Source: Bacteroidales bacterium UBA3623
GTDB lineage: Bacteria; Bacteroidota; Bacteroidia; Bacteroidales; UBA932
Assembly: GCA_002373715.1 (NCBI GenBank)
Contig: DFLI01000083.1
Coordinates: forward strand, 725 to 15,854
DNA length: 15,130 bases
Reading direction: 5' to 3'
Shown: positions 1 through 7,343 of the stretch, piece by piece
Numbering within the stretch: position 1 is the first letter of the stretch
Layout of the letters: each line of letters begins with the position of its first letter
Translations under genes and position numbers: made by a program
Notes under the pieces: model-generated
The model's input: the letters and a program-made list of their open reading frames with translations, nothing else
Told to the model about the DNA's origin: nothing
Databases searched by the model: none

Positions 1-825
1 CTCAGAGAGCGCACGAAGGGCCCCATGTTCGATCTGATCAACACCAAGATCCAGCTGGACGGCACGATCTCGCCCACCCTCGGGACCGCCTATATGAAGC
101 AGGCCTACTGCGATCCCGAGTCGCAGAAGATTAACAACCACGGACAGCTCCGTATGGACATGGACACTCTCACCGCGGTGTACAGAAGATCCCATGAGCT
201 CGGCATGGCGGTGCACCTGCACGCCATCGGCGACGGGGCGCTGGCCATGGCACTGGACGCCATTGAAAAAGCCAATGCGCAGACCGGGCCCTGTGATCTC
301 CGGGACGCAGTCGCGCACCTGGAGGTCGTGGACCATGCGGACATCCCCCGCATGGCAAAGCTGGGCGTTGTGGCTTCCACCGACCCGTTCTGGATCCCCC
401 TGCCGCCTGAGCTCGAGCCCATCCAGAGCTACGGCCTGGGCAAGGAGCGCACGGCGGCCATGCATCCGATAAAGTCCTTCTTCGATGAGGGCGTTGTCGT
501 GTCCTCCGCCAGTGATTACCCCATCACCTACCCAGCCTATGCGCTGGAAGGTATTCAAATGGGCGTGACCCGTTATCAGCCGGGCCGTCCGGACTCCCTG
601 CATTGCCCCTCCGAGTGCGCTACGGTTGATCAGATGATCCAGGCCTGCACCCTGAACGCGGCTCGCCAGTTCCAGTCCGAGGACCGGTACGGCAGCATCA
701 GCGTCGGCAAGGAGGCGGACATGGTTCTTCTGGAGCGGGATATCACCGCCTGTGATCCCGAGCAGATCCATGATACCCCCGTTCTGCGTACCATGGTGGG
801 AGGAGAATGGGTATACACCCACTGA
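1..825 (+). CDS. Amidohydrolase family 3 metal-dependent hydrolase (5' partial)
   Basis: The reading frame is open from base 1 to a TGA at 823-825, so this is the C-terminal half of a protein of about 550 residues; the true start lies left of the window and the ATG at 25 is internal. Visible Amidohydro_3 motifs, in order: KIQLDGT at 46-66, HLHAIGD with both metal-type histidines (214-216 and 220-222), AHLEVVDH with a histidine at 316-318, SASDYPI with the catalytic-type Asp at 514-516, and the C-terminal NAAR...GSISVGKEADMVLLERD segment that closes the small beta-sandwich. Known members (YtcJ, NfdA-like) are zinc hydrolases acting on amide or formamide bonds, usually cytoplasmic; the substrate cannot be read from sequence. 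The N-terminal HxH motif is outside the window. A second, diverged member lies downstream at 1199. Family call is firm, function is open. Confidence 0.9.
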   Translation, partial: LRERTKGPMFDLINTKIQLDGTISPTLGTAYMKQAYCDPESQKINNHGQLRMDMDTLTAVYRRSHELGMAVHLHAIGDGALAMALDAIEKANAQTGPCDLRDAVAHLEVVDHADIPRMAKLGVVASTDPFWIPLPPELEPIQSYGLGKERTAAMHPIKSFFDEGVVVSSASDYPITYPAYALEGIQMGVTRYQPGRPDSLHCPSECATVDQMIQACTLNAARQFQSEDRYGSISVGKEADMVLLERDITACDPEQIHDTPVLRTMVGGEWVYTH

Positions 826-922
826 TGTCCTTTATCTTTTGCAGAAGCTCTTGAATAAGCTGATACACCTGCGTAAAATAATCAGGGTGGTCAGGCAGGA
901 AAGAACAGAAAGGAGAATCAAA

Positions 923-1087
923 ATGAATGATCAGGAGCTTTTGAAAAACGTAAACCCAAGCTATATCACAGGAAAAGGGTGCCTTGTCATGCTTGCCGGT
1001 ACCGGTGACCCTGATGCCATAGAGCTTAGCGGGATCATTGACCTTTCCGACCGTTCCCTGGAAATGTGGATTCGCAGGTCGTATTGA
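923..1087 (+). CDS. Hypothetical 54-residue protein, possibly a gene remnant
   Basis: An ATG at 923 follows a clear Shine-Dalgarno AGGAG at 911-915 with 7 bases between, better than almost any other start in this window. The product begins MNDQELLKNVNPSY and ends in LEMWIRRSY. I do not recognise a family. There is no signal peptide or membrane segment. A different frame just after it (about 1063-1160) reads as a plausible protein-like stretch (PLDLAAGLFKDERRF), so this may be the start of a longer gene broken by a frameshift. The strong SD in a region where neighbours use weak ones is compatible with foreign origin. Real translation is uncertain. Confidence 0.4.
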   Translation: MNDQELLKNVNPSYITGKGCLVMLAGTGDPDAIELSGIIDLSDRSLEMWIRRSY

Positions 1088-1089
1088 TT

Positions 1090-1128
1090 TGCTGCATTCA
1101 CCCTCTCGACCTTGCAGCAGGCCTTTTT
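1090..1128 (+). terminator. Terminator-like hairpin after the first amidohydrolase segment
   Basis: The arms TGCTGCA (1090-1096) and TGCAGCA (1113-1119) are perfectly complementary. They are separated by a long 16-base loop and followed by GGCC and a run of five T (1124-1128). The position, after the small ORF and before the promoter of the next gene, suits an intrinsic terminator. The short stem and long loop make it weak. Confidence 0.4.
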
Positions 1129-1152
1129 AAGGACGAGCGCCGCTTCTTGATA

Positions 1153-1182
1153 ATTGTCTTTTTTTGTTTTTTACTAAATTTG
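1153..1182 (+). promoter_or_regulatory. Bacteroidetes-type promoter for the second amidohydrolase
   Basis: TAAATTTG at 1175-1182 matches the TAnnTTTG -7 consensus of the Bacteroidetes primary sigma factor. ATTG at 1153-1156 serves as a weak -33 TTTG with an 18-base spacer. The predicted transcript start is near 1189, giving a leader of only about 10 bases before the ATG at 1199. This suggests the gene is transcribed separately from the upstream amidohydrolase. Confidence 0.55.
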
Positions 1183-1198
1183 TAAAACACTAAAAACA

Positions 1199-2872
1199 AT
1201 GACCATGAAAGCAGACAAAATCATCAAGAACGCCAAAATCTTTACGGCGGACAAGAGCCGGCCGCAGGCGACAGCACTGGCGGTAAAAGACGGCAAATTC
1301 GTCTATGTGGGAGACGAGGCCGGCCTTTCGGCCTGTGAGGGAGAAGTCACGGACCTGGGCGGAAAGTTCATCATGCCCGGCATCATCGACAGCCATGTGC
1401 ATGTGACTACGGGCGTTGGATTCGAGTATCTGGATCTGGGCGTACCGGTGATGTGCTCCACCAAAAAGGAATGCCTGGCCTTTATGGCCGATTGGATCCA
1501 GAGGAATCCCGGCCTGAAGCGTTACAGGTTTATGATGGAGCGAACCTGTCTGGCGGGAGAAGAATTAAGCAAAGAAGATTTGGATGCCATCTGTCCGGAC
1601 GCAGAGATGCTGGTTTTGGAGGGCGAAGTGCACAGCAACTGGGTAAATTCCAGGATCCTGGCGGCGCACGGCATTACCGATGCCACGCCGGACCCTGTAC
1701 CGGGATTGGCCTATTTCGTCCGCAAGGACGGCCACGTGACCGGGAATTCGTTTGAGACCGCCAGCTGGCCCATGCTCTTTGACGGTATCAACGACCTTAC
1801 GGACGAGCAGATCAGCCAGGCGGTCCTTCGCTGGCTGGACAGCTCCATCCAGTACGGCGTGACCGGGGTCTTTGACGCCGGTTTCCCGGAGCACAACGGG
1901 ATGAATGAGCGGATTTACAAATATCTGCAGCAGTTGGACAGGCAGGGGAAACTGCCTGTCTATGTGGACGGATGCTACGTGCTTACACAGCCCGGAAAGA
2001 TGCGCGAGGCCCTGGATGGCGTGAAGCGCCTGCATAAAGAGTTCAACACAGAGCATATGAAGGTGCATACGTTGAAGATCTTTATGGACGGAACCCTGAA
2101 GATCGAGACTGCGGCAATGGTGACGCCCTACGTGGATACCGGTGTGAAGGGAGCCACAGCCTTCAATGCCGGCCAGATGCTTGAGATCCTGAAAGAACTC
2201 AATGAAGCCGGGCTGGACCTTCACGTGCACACCGTGGGTGAGGCCGCATCCCGCGTAGTTCTGGACGGCGTGGAGATGGCCAGAAAAGAGCTGGGAGACA
2301 AATACCGTGTGAAGGTTACCTGCGCCCATTTGTGGGTACAGGACGATGCCGATCTGGAGCGCTTTGCAAAACTGGGCGTAATCGCCAATTTTACCCCGTG
2401 GTGGCACAGCGGCAACGTCGGCGGCAATCCTATCGAGTACTGGCCCACTTTTATCGGCGAGAAACGCGCCCATTCCATGTTCCGCTGCAAAACCATGTGG
2501 GACAGCGGCGCGCTGGTGACGTGGTCCAGCGACGAGGTTTTCTACGGTGACTTCAAGAATTGGAGCCCCTATCTTGCGATGGAAATCGGAATGACTCGCT
2601 GGATCAATGAGAAAACACGGTTCGACGAATACAGCAGAACCGTTGCTCCTTTCCCTCTCGAGAGCGAGAGGATGAACATAGAGGAAATGATCCTGGGTTA
2701 TACCATCAACGGAGCCAGACAACTGGGCATCGAGAAAGCCAAAGGCTCCATCGAAGTGGGCAAGGATGCCGATTTCCTGGTGTTCGAAAAGGACCTTCTC
2801 ACAGCAGAGCACGAGGGCTTCAGCTACAACAAACCTTCTGAAGTGTTTTTTAAAGGAAAAACAATAAACTGA
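1199..2872 (+). CDS. Amidohydrolase family 3 metal-dependent hydrolase
   Basis: The 557-residue product has the usual length for Amidohydro_3 proteins (YtcJ/NfdA-like). Motifs in order: N-terminal beta-sandwich strand and FIMPGIIDSHVH with the metal ligands H66 and H68; EGEVHSNWVNSRIL (145-153), the family's substrate-side His segment; LKIFMDGT (292-299); LHVHTVGE with H342 and H344; TCAHLWVQDD with H377; TWSSDEV with D445; and a C-terminal NGARQLGI...GSIEVGKDADFLVFEKD segment. No signal peptide, so cytoplasmic. The predicted reaction is hydrolysis of an amide or cyclic-amide bond; the substrate is not predictable. ATG 1199 is used as first in-frame start; ATG 1205 is an equally possible start two codons in. 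No clear Shine-Dalgarno, as is usual in Bacteroidota. It shares the family motifs with the upstream gene but differs widely between them, so it is not a recent duplicate. A MATE exporter follows. Confidence 0.93.
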   Translation: MTMKADKIIKNAKIFTADKSRPQATALAVKDGKFVYVGDEAGLSACEGEVTDLGGKFIMPGIIDSHVHVTTGVGFEYLDLGVPVMCSTKKECLAFMADWIQRNPGLKRYRFMMERTCLAGEELSKEDLDAICPDAEMLVLEGEVHSNWVNSRILAAHGITDATPDPVPGLAYFVRKDGHVTGNSFETASWPMLFDGINDLTDEQISQAVLRWLDSSIQYGVTGVFDAGFPEHNGMNERIYKYLQQLDRQGKLPVYVDGCYVLTQPGKMREALDGVKRLHKEFNTEHMKVHTLKIFMDGTLKIETAAMVTPYVDTGVKGATAFNAGQMLEILKELNEAGLDLHVHTVGEAASRVVLDGVEMARKELGDKYRVKVTCAHLWVQDDADLERFAKLGVIANFTPWWHSGNVGGNPIEYWPTFIGEKRAHSMFRCKTMWDSGALVTWSSDEVFYGDFKNWSPYLAMEIGMTRWINEKTRFDEYSRTVAPFPLESERMNIEEMILGYTINGARQLGIEKAKGSIEVGKDADFLVFEKDLLTAEHEGFSYNKPSEVFFKGKTIN

Positions 2873-2873
2873 T

Positions 2874-2978
2874 ATGTTTGGGTGGAAAAGAAGTAAACGG
2901 AAAGAGTATTATAAGAAAAAGTCCCAGCTGATTAACAGACTGAACAAGGATGTAATCAGAGACGGGCGGGCAGGATAG
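2874..2978 (+). CDS. Hypothetical 34-residue basic peptide
   Basis: An ORF opens at an ATG one base after the stop of the amidohydrolase and ends in TAG at 2976-2978. The product is very basic in its first half (MFGWKRSKRKEYYKKKSQ) and predicted helical. A purine-rich AAAGGAAA lies about 14-20 bases upstream, poorly spaced. It would sit between the hydrolase and the MATE gene in the same transcript. No family is recognised and it may be chance. Confidence 0.25.
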   Translation: MFGWKRSKRKEYYKKKSQLINRLNKDVIRDGRAG

Positions 2979-3019
2979 CCAGCATGAAAGTGGAATTTGT
3001 AGAAGCACAATAGGAAACG

Positions 3020-4384
3020 ATGACAGAATCGACTTATCAACTCCCGAAACATTATTCCTTCAAGACCATCTGGAGGATTACCCTCCCCATCCTGGTAGCG
3101 CTGGTGATGGAGGAGTTGCTGGGAATGACCGACACGGCCTTCCTGGGCCGCGTGGGAGAGGTCGAACTGGGCGCCTCGGCCATTGCCGGCGTTTATTTCA
3201 CCATCCTGTACATGCTGGGCTTTGGCTTCTCCATCGGCGTCCAGATTATCATTGGCCGGCGCAACGGGGAGGCTGGCGAGAGCGGAACAGGCTACGAGTC
3301 CATCGGACGTGTATTTTGGCAGGGTGTCTGGTTCCTGACGGCTCTGGCCGTTATTACAATGGCCCTTTCGTATCTCCTGTCCCCGCCGCTTCTGCGGGGG
3401 CTCATGAAGTCCCAAAACATCTATGAGGCTTCCGTAGTCTATGTGAACTGGAGAATTCCGGGGCTGCTGTTTGCCTTTATGACAGCGCTGTTCCGCGCTT
3501 TCTACGTAGGGGTATGTGAAACCAGGAGCCTCACCTGGAATTCCCTTGTGCTGGTGGTCAGTAATATCTTTTTGGACTGGGTGCTCATCTTCGGTCACCT
3601 GGGCGCGCCGGCCATGGGCATTAAGGGCGCTGCATTGGCGTCCACCATCGCGGAAGGCATCTCTCTTCTCTTCTTTGTAGTATGGGCCTTCTTTACGGCC
3701 GATAAGAAATACGGCCTGCAGAAGATGATGCGGCCCGTATGGGAGGAGCTCAAGCACATTTTCTCCACCGCATCCTGGGTGATGCTGGAGTATGTCCTGA
3801 ATGTCTCCGTGTGGCTGCTTTTCTTCCTCTTCATCGAGCATCTGGGAGAGGAGCAGCTGGCCATTGCCAACATCGTGAGAAGCATTTCCGAGGTGCCGTT
3901 CGTGTTCTCGGCGGCCTTTGCCTCTACGGCGGCTACGCTGGTGAGCAATATCATCGGCGAAGGTCATCCAGAAGGGGTGGTCCCGATTATCCGGCGGGTG
4001 CTGATGCTGTGTGTAGTGACCATGGTGCCGCTGTTGGCTGTCTTCGCCATTTTCCCGCACCAGATTATCGGCCTGTTTACCGATATTCCTTCCCTTATCC
4101 AGGGTTCCGTTCCCACCCTGTGGGTGATGTGCGCGGCTGCCCTCCTTACTTTGCCTTGGAATGTGTATCTGCAATCCGTTGCCGGAACGGGGAATACGCG
4201 TATCTGCCTGCGCTTTGATGTGGTTGCCCTGTGCATCTATGCCGTGTACTGCACCATCATCATCGGTATCCTGAAATCAGACATTGCCCTGTGCTGGACG
4301 GCCGATGGCGTCTATGCGCTCTGCATCTGGATTCAGTGCGTGGTGTATATCCACAGGGAAAAGTGGAGAGATAAGACCATATAA
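3020..4384 (+). CDS. MATE-family efflux transporter
   Basis: This 454-residue protein has about 12 hydrophobic helices and the typical MATE opening: a short cytoplasmic N-terminus, then WRITLPILVALVMEELLGMTDTAFLGRVGEVELGA in two parts, the first helix plus the conserved D-x-x-F/xGR-x-G loop. The equivalent second-half helix begins near residue 250 (TASWVMLEYVLNVSVW). MATE proteins are inner-membrane exporters that use a Na+ or H+ gradient to expel organic cations, drugs or metabolites. Length matches the family (440-470). The start at 3020 has an AGGAAA purine tract just upstream. It lies 147 bases after the amidohydrolase on the same strand with no terminator seen between them, so co-transcription and export of a related compound are possible, but that link is inference. 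Confidence 0.93.
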   Translation: MTESTYQLPKHYSFKTIWRITLPILVALVMEELLGMTDTAFLGRVGEVELGASAIAGVYFTILYMLGFGFSIGVQIIIGRRNGEAGESGTGYESIGRVFWQGVWFLTALAVITMALSYLLSPPLLRGLMKSQNIYEASVVYVNWRIPGLLFAFMTALFRAFYVGVCETRSLTWNSLVLVVSNIFLDWVLIFGHLGAPAMGIKGAALASTIAEGISLLFFVVWAFFTADKKYGLQKMMRPVWEELKHIFSTASWVMLEYVLNVSVWLLFFLFIEHLGEEQLAIANIVRSISEVPFVFSAAFASTAATLVSNIIGEGHPEGVVPIIRRVLMLCVVTMVPLLAVFAIFPHQIIGLFTDIPSLIQGSVPTLWVMCAAALLTLPWNVYLQSVAGTGNTRICLRFDVVALCIYAVYCTIIIGILKSDIALCWTADGVYALCIWIQCVVYIHREKWRDKTI

Positions 4385-4417
4385 TTGACCGGCAAGAGCC
4401 TTATTCGAAAATTGTAG

Positions 4418-4425
4418 TATCTTTG
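4418..4425 (+). promoter_or_regulatory. -7 promoter element for the acid phosphatase
   Basis: TATCTTTG fits TAnnTTTG exactly and lies 19 bases before the ATG at 4445, implying a short leader. No good TTTG is seen at the -33 distance. It lies in the 60-base gap after the MATE gene, so the phosphatase probably has its own promoter. Confidence 0.5.
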
Positions 4426-4444
4426 TGCGCTTGAATAAAACTCA

Positions 4445-5164
4445 ATGAAGAGATTCGTATTACTCCTCGCAGGCCTTTTGGTGGCCTTTTCCTTATCGGC
4501 CCAGGAAAACTCTGCTTATTTGAAGGCAGAGGAACTGCCGGATGCTGTGGTCTTTCTGCCGCCGCCCCCGGAGGACGGATCGGCCAAGTTCTCCTATGAC
4601 GAGGCCCAGCACGAATGGGGCAAAACCCAGCGTGAAGGGGACAGGGGAGTACGGGCCCGTAAGGAAGGTACTACGAATGTGGACACCATGGCCGTAATGT
4701 TCAGCCCGGCCTTTGGCATCACGCTCTCGGAAGCAACCACGCCCAAAACTATGCGTCTTCTCAAGCGAAGCATCAAGACCTTCCGTCTGGCGGCCTCCAA
4801 GCCCAAGCTGGCTTATATGCGCCTGCGCCCTTATGTTTTCTACCGGGAAGGAACGCTCATTCCGGAATACGAAGAGGATTCGCGCCAAACGGGCTCATAT
4901 CCCTCCGGTCACACCATCAGAGGCTGGGGAATGGCCCTGGTGCTGGCCCAGCTCAATCCCGCCCGGCAGGACGAAATTCTAGTGGCTGGATACGAATGGG
5001 GCCAAAGCCGCGTAATTGCCGGCTACCACTGGCAGAGTGACATAGACGCTTCACGCCTGCTGGCATCGGCCTGTTTTGCCAGGCTGCAGGCTTGTGATAA
5101 GTATCTGGAAGATGTGAAGGAGGCCCGCGAAGAGCTGAAAGAGCTCCTGGAGCACGCCGATTAA
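4445..5164 (+). CDS. Class A non-specific acid phosphatase (PAP2 superfamily), secreted
   Basis: The 239-residue protein begins with a clear Sec signal peptide (MKRFVLLLAGLLVAFSLSAQ), cleavage likely after SLSA near residue 19, so the enzyme is periplasmic. All three parts of the PAP2/class A signature are present: K121-x6-R128-P129, the class A hallmark GSYPSGHT (residues 150-157, with P153 S154 G155 H156), and S188-R189-x5-H195 followed by D199. H156 or H195 would be the phosphorylated nucleophile/acid pair, as in PhoN-type enzymes, which remove phosphate from a wide range of organic phosphomonoesters at low pH. Length fits the family (about 230-270). The C-terminal 30 residues are a charged helix (EDVKEAREELKELLEH). 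It converges with the operon at 5169, leaving only 4 bases between stops. Confidence 0.93.
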   Translation: MKRFVLLLAGLLVAFSLSAQENSAYLKAEELPDAVVFLPPPPEDGSAKFSYDEAQHEWGKTQREGDRGVRARKEGTTNVDTMAVMFSPAFGITLSEATTPKTMRLLKRSIKTFRLAASKPKLAYMRLRPYVFYREGTLIPEYEEDSRQTGSYPSGHTIRGWGMALVLAQLNPARQDEILVAGYEWGQSRVIAGYHWQSDIDASRLLASACFARLQACDKYLEDVKEAREELKELLEHAD

Positions 5165-5168
5165 TCCC

Positions 5169-5193
5169 CTATAAGCGCTTTTTGGCGTTATAG
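5169..5193. terminator. Hairpin between convergent gene ends
   Basis: CTATAA (5169-5174) pairs with TTATAG (5188-5193) and, after one bulged G, CGC (5176-5178) pairs with GCG (5185-5187). It lies immediately after the phosphatase stop and covers the last codons of the convergent AraC-type gene, so it could act in both directions. There is no T-run after it on either strand, so support as a true terminator is weak. Confidence 0.3.
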
Positions 5194-6290
5194 TAAGACT
5201 GCCGGCTGTTGAAGCCGGATACCAGGGCCAGTTCGTCAACATCGGCCTTGGGATTTTCTTGCCTGTAGGCATCTGCGTGCTGCAGGCGGCAGCGGTTGAT
5301 GTAGTTGAAGAAACCGCCCAGATTTTCGTTGAGGACTACCGAAACATAGGTGCGGTTATAGCCGCAGTCCTGTGACAGCTTGCCCAGAGTGAGGTGGTTG
5401 TCCAGGTATGCCTGTTCGTCTTCTACCCGTTTACGGATGGCTTTCAGAACGGCTTCTTTGCCCTCTACCGACAGGGTTTCGTCTTTAGTGGGCGCTTCGT
5501 CCTTTGCGTTCAGCTCTGTCTCCAGGCGCTCCACTTCCAGGGCGCGGTGGGGAGAAAGGGCTCCGAGCAGGATAATTACGCTAAGGACGGACAGCATGAA
5601 GAGGCCGAAGGAAAGGGCCGGAATATTGCCGTTGAACGTAGTACTCCAGCTCATCACCAAATGTAGGAAAGGAATGTAGATGAGCGATTTGGCATACTCT
5701 TCGGGGAAGTCGTCGGGGTTGGAGAAGCTCTCTTCCGAGAAGCGGCTCAGGGGCTGGATAATCATGCGGAGGGCCAGGATGAGGCTGAGCAGATAGATAA
5801 CAGCCAGTACGCCGCCTATAATGAAATACCACTTTAGGAAGGTTCCCTGCATCTGCGTACCCGGAAGTAGGGTGCATACCAGGGAGATAGTTCCCATAAT
5901 GAGATAGGAAACGCTGAGCGCATAGATGGGCTTATGCCACCACGACACTTTGAGAACCTTTCCGAAATAGCTGAAAATGAGTACGGAACAGAGGAAGGGT
6001 GAGGCCAGGATGAGCGACATGCGAAGCTGCAGGATGGCATCGGGTTCTCCGGGCAGGAAGATAACCGGGGTGAGCATTATGTTGGAAAGGGCGCAAAGGG
6101 CCAAGGCCTTCCAGCCGGGGTAGTAGTAGTCCAGGTGTTTGGCGTAGGGTTCGCACTTGTGGCCCCAGCGCACGACGCCCACCACAACGCAGACGGCTAC
6201 ATAGACCGCCAGCGATGCGCTAAGCAACAGTTCCTGAAAGGAATACACCATAACGGACACAAATATCGGAAAATGTGTCCATAAATGCAA
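5169..6290 (-). CDS. Membrane-bound AraC-type transcription regulator
   Basis: A 373-residue protein with about seven hydrophobic segments (roughly 18-40, 58-80, 90-110, 120-142, 151-175, 203-216 and 224-246) followed by a charged linker (250-285) and an AraC/XylS-type double helix-turn-helix at 287-373. The latter includes LTLGKLSQDCGYNRTYVSVVLNE in two parts and the second-helix segment DVDELALVSGFNSRQSYYNAKK. The protein ends right after the second HTH. Bacteroidota contain many such proteins, in which a polytopic membrane domain is tied to an AraC DNA-binding domain, probably sensing an envelope or membrane signal. It is the last gene of the four-gene minus-strand cluster, 6 bases after the PrsW gene. 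The start at 6290 is the first ATG; an alternative at 6251 (MVYSFQELL) would remove 13 residues and leave a dyad at 6255-6280 in the leader. Targets are unknown. Confidence 0.85.
   Translation of the reverse strand: MHLWTHFPIFVSVMVYSFQELLLSASLAVYVAVCVVVGVVRWGHKCEPYAKHLDYYYPGWKALALCALSNIMLTPVIFLPGEPDAILQLRMSLILASPFLCSVLIFSYFGKVLKVSWWHKPIYALSVSYLIMGTISLVCTLLPGTQMQGTFLKWYFIIGGVLAVIYLLSLILALRMIIQPLSRFSEESFSNPDDFPEEYAKSLIYIPFLHLVMSWSTTFNGNIPALSFGLFMLSVLSVIILLGALSPHRALEVERLETELNAKDEAPTKDETLSVEGKEAVLKAIRKRVEDEQAYLDNHLTLGKLSQDCGYNRTYVSVVLNENLGGFFNYINRCRLQHADAYRQENPKADVDELALVSGFNSRQSYYNAKKRL
6255..6280. repeat. Inverted repeat near the start of the AraC-type gene
   Basis: GGACACA (6255-6261) and TGTGTCC (6274-6280) are perfect inverted 7-base arms with 12 bases between. 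If translation starts at 6251, the dyad lies 3 bases upstream of the start codon, a suitable place for an operator. If it starts at 6290 the dyad is coding. On the minus strand it contains GATATTTG, one base off a -7 element. Confidence 0.35.
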
Positions 6291-6296
6291 ACGATT

Positions 6297-7343
6297 TTAA
6301 TGCCGTGGGGCGCGGCACTCTTTGAGGAGGTCTTCCAGGGCTTTCTTATCGGCCGGATAGAATTTCACCACCGGGGCAATGGTCATACGGGCACTCTGGC
6401 CCAGCCTTTTCTCCAATTGCCGGTACTCTTCGTATTGGGAACGGATGAGCGCGGCCTGTTCCTCATCCAGAGGCATGGCCAGCCCGGCTTCGTGCAGCAT
6501 GAAGCGGCTTTTGGCCGCCACCGACAGCTCAATGTTCAACTCTACGAAGCAAATGAGGTCAAAAAACACTTCCGGCGGGAAGGAATCTTTCACAGAAAGC
6601 AGGAAAACGCCGGTTTTGGTCTGGGCCAGTTCTCCCGCCTTGATGGATTGCAGGAGCTCCATCTGCTTGTCCAGTCCCCGGTCCAGCCAGCGGTGAATCA
6701 TATCTCCGTCGTACTGGTAAGTCCATACCAGCAGCGCTGCCATGGATCCGAAGACGAAGAGGAATTGGAGGAGCGGGTTAAAGTGGAAGGCGTTGTGGAA
6801 CACATGCAGGGCCGGAGCGGCTACCAGCAGGAAAGCGGCCATCCAAACGTCTTTCTTCTTGATTTCCAGGCGGGAACGGCGGCGCTCTGCCAGGCGCACG
6901 GCGAACATGAGGCCGGCGGCCACAAGGGCGCTGCAGCCCATATGGATGAGAGCCACCTCCAGGCCGCGGAACAGGATGGTGCCCATGCTCATGGGCCCTC
7001 CCAGCAGCAGGTAGAAAATGTTCTCCAGGATGGAGAAGCCGCCACCCACCGCCGCGCCGCAGATAACACTGTCAATGAAAAAGACAATCTTCTTGCGACG
7101 GGCCAGATACAGCAGCGGAATGCCTTTTACCATCTCTTCCACCACCGGATTCACGTAGTCGGACACCCTGTCTGGCAGGAAGGAGCCGGTAAGCTGGAAT
7201 AGACCAAAGCATGCAAGGGCCGCTGCCATTCCGCACAGCACCAGCACAATCAGGCGCTTCACGCTGATGAGCGCGAAATTGTCCAGCACATACACTACAA
7301 TAATGTAGATAGCGACGGGAAGAAGGGCGGCTACGAACGACAT
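6297..7343 (-). CDS. PrsW-family intramembrane metalloprotease
   Basis: The 348-residue polytopic membrane protein has the PrsW motifs: PVVEEMVK with E69, E70 and K73 (EExxK), GFSILENIFY with F103, E107 and N108 (FxxxEN), and histidines H134 (ALIHMGCS) and H180/H183/H187 (LHVFHNAFH) in later membrane helices. These are the presumed metal ligands and active site. Bacillus subtilis PrsW cuts the anti-sigma factor RsiW. About 130 residues after the last membrane helix form a soluble, charged C-terminal domain (from about 215), longer than in minimal PrsW proteins and with no family I recognise. Its ATG overlaps the stop of the upstream peptidase/barrel gene by one base (TAATG), so translation is probably coupled. 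A substrate in the same cluster, such as the AraC-type membrane regulator, is possible but unproven. No anti-sigma factor gene is visible in the window. Confidence 0.85.
   Translation of the reverse strand: MSFVAALLPVAIYIIVVYVLDNFALISVKRLIVLVLCGMAAALACFGLFQLTGSFLPDRVSDYVNPVVEEMVKGIPLLYLARRKKIVFFIDSVICGAAVGGGFSILENIFYLLLGGPMSMGTILFRGLEVALIHMGCSALVAAGLMFAVRLAERRRSRLEIKKKDVWMAAFLLVAAPALHVFHNAFHFNPLLQFLFVFGSMAALLVWTYQYDGDMIHRWLDRGLDKQMELLQSIKAGELAQTKTGVFLLSVKDSFPPEVFFDLICFVELNIELSVAAKSRFMLHEAGLAMPLDEEQAALIRSQYEEYRQLEKRLGQSARMTIAPVVKFYPADKKALEDLLKECRAPRH

Noticed and set aside
752..922. Upstream extension of the small ORF at 923 back to an ATG at 752
   Set aside because: This part overlaps the end of the amidohydrolase gene in another frame, and the Shine-Dalgarno is placed for the ATG at 923.
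1565..2812. 415-codon minus-strand ORF opposite the second amidohydrolase
   Set aside because: It is fully contained in a gene with clear catalytic motifs; no start signal or domain is seen for it.
2909..4174. 421-codon minus-strand ORF opposite the MATE gene
   Set aside because: The MATE protein is certain. The antisense product is rich in His, Gln and Gly without any domain, as expected of a shadow frame in GC-rich coding DNA.
6285..7202. 305-codon plus-strand ORF opposite the PrsW gene
   Set aside because: No membrane segments or domains, and the opposite strand carries intact PrsW motifs.
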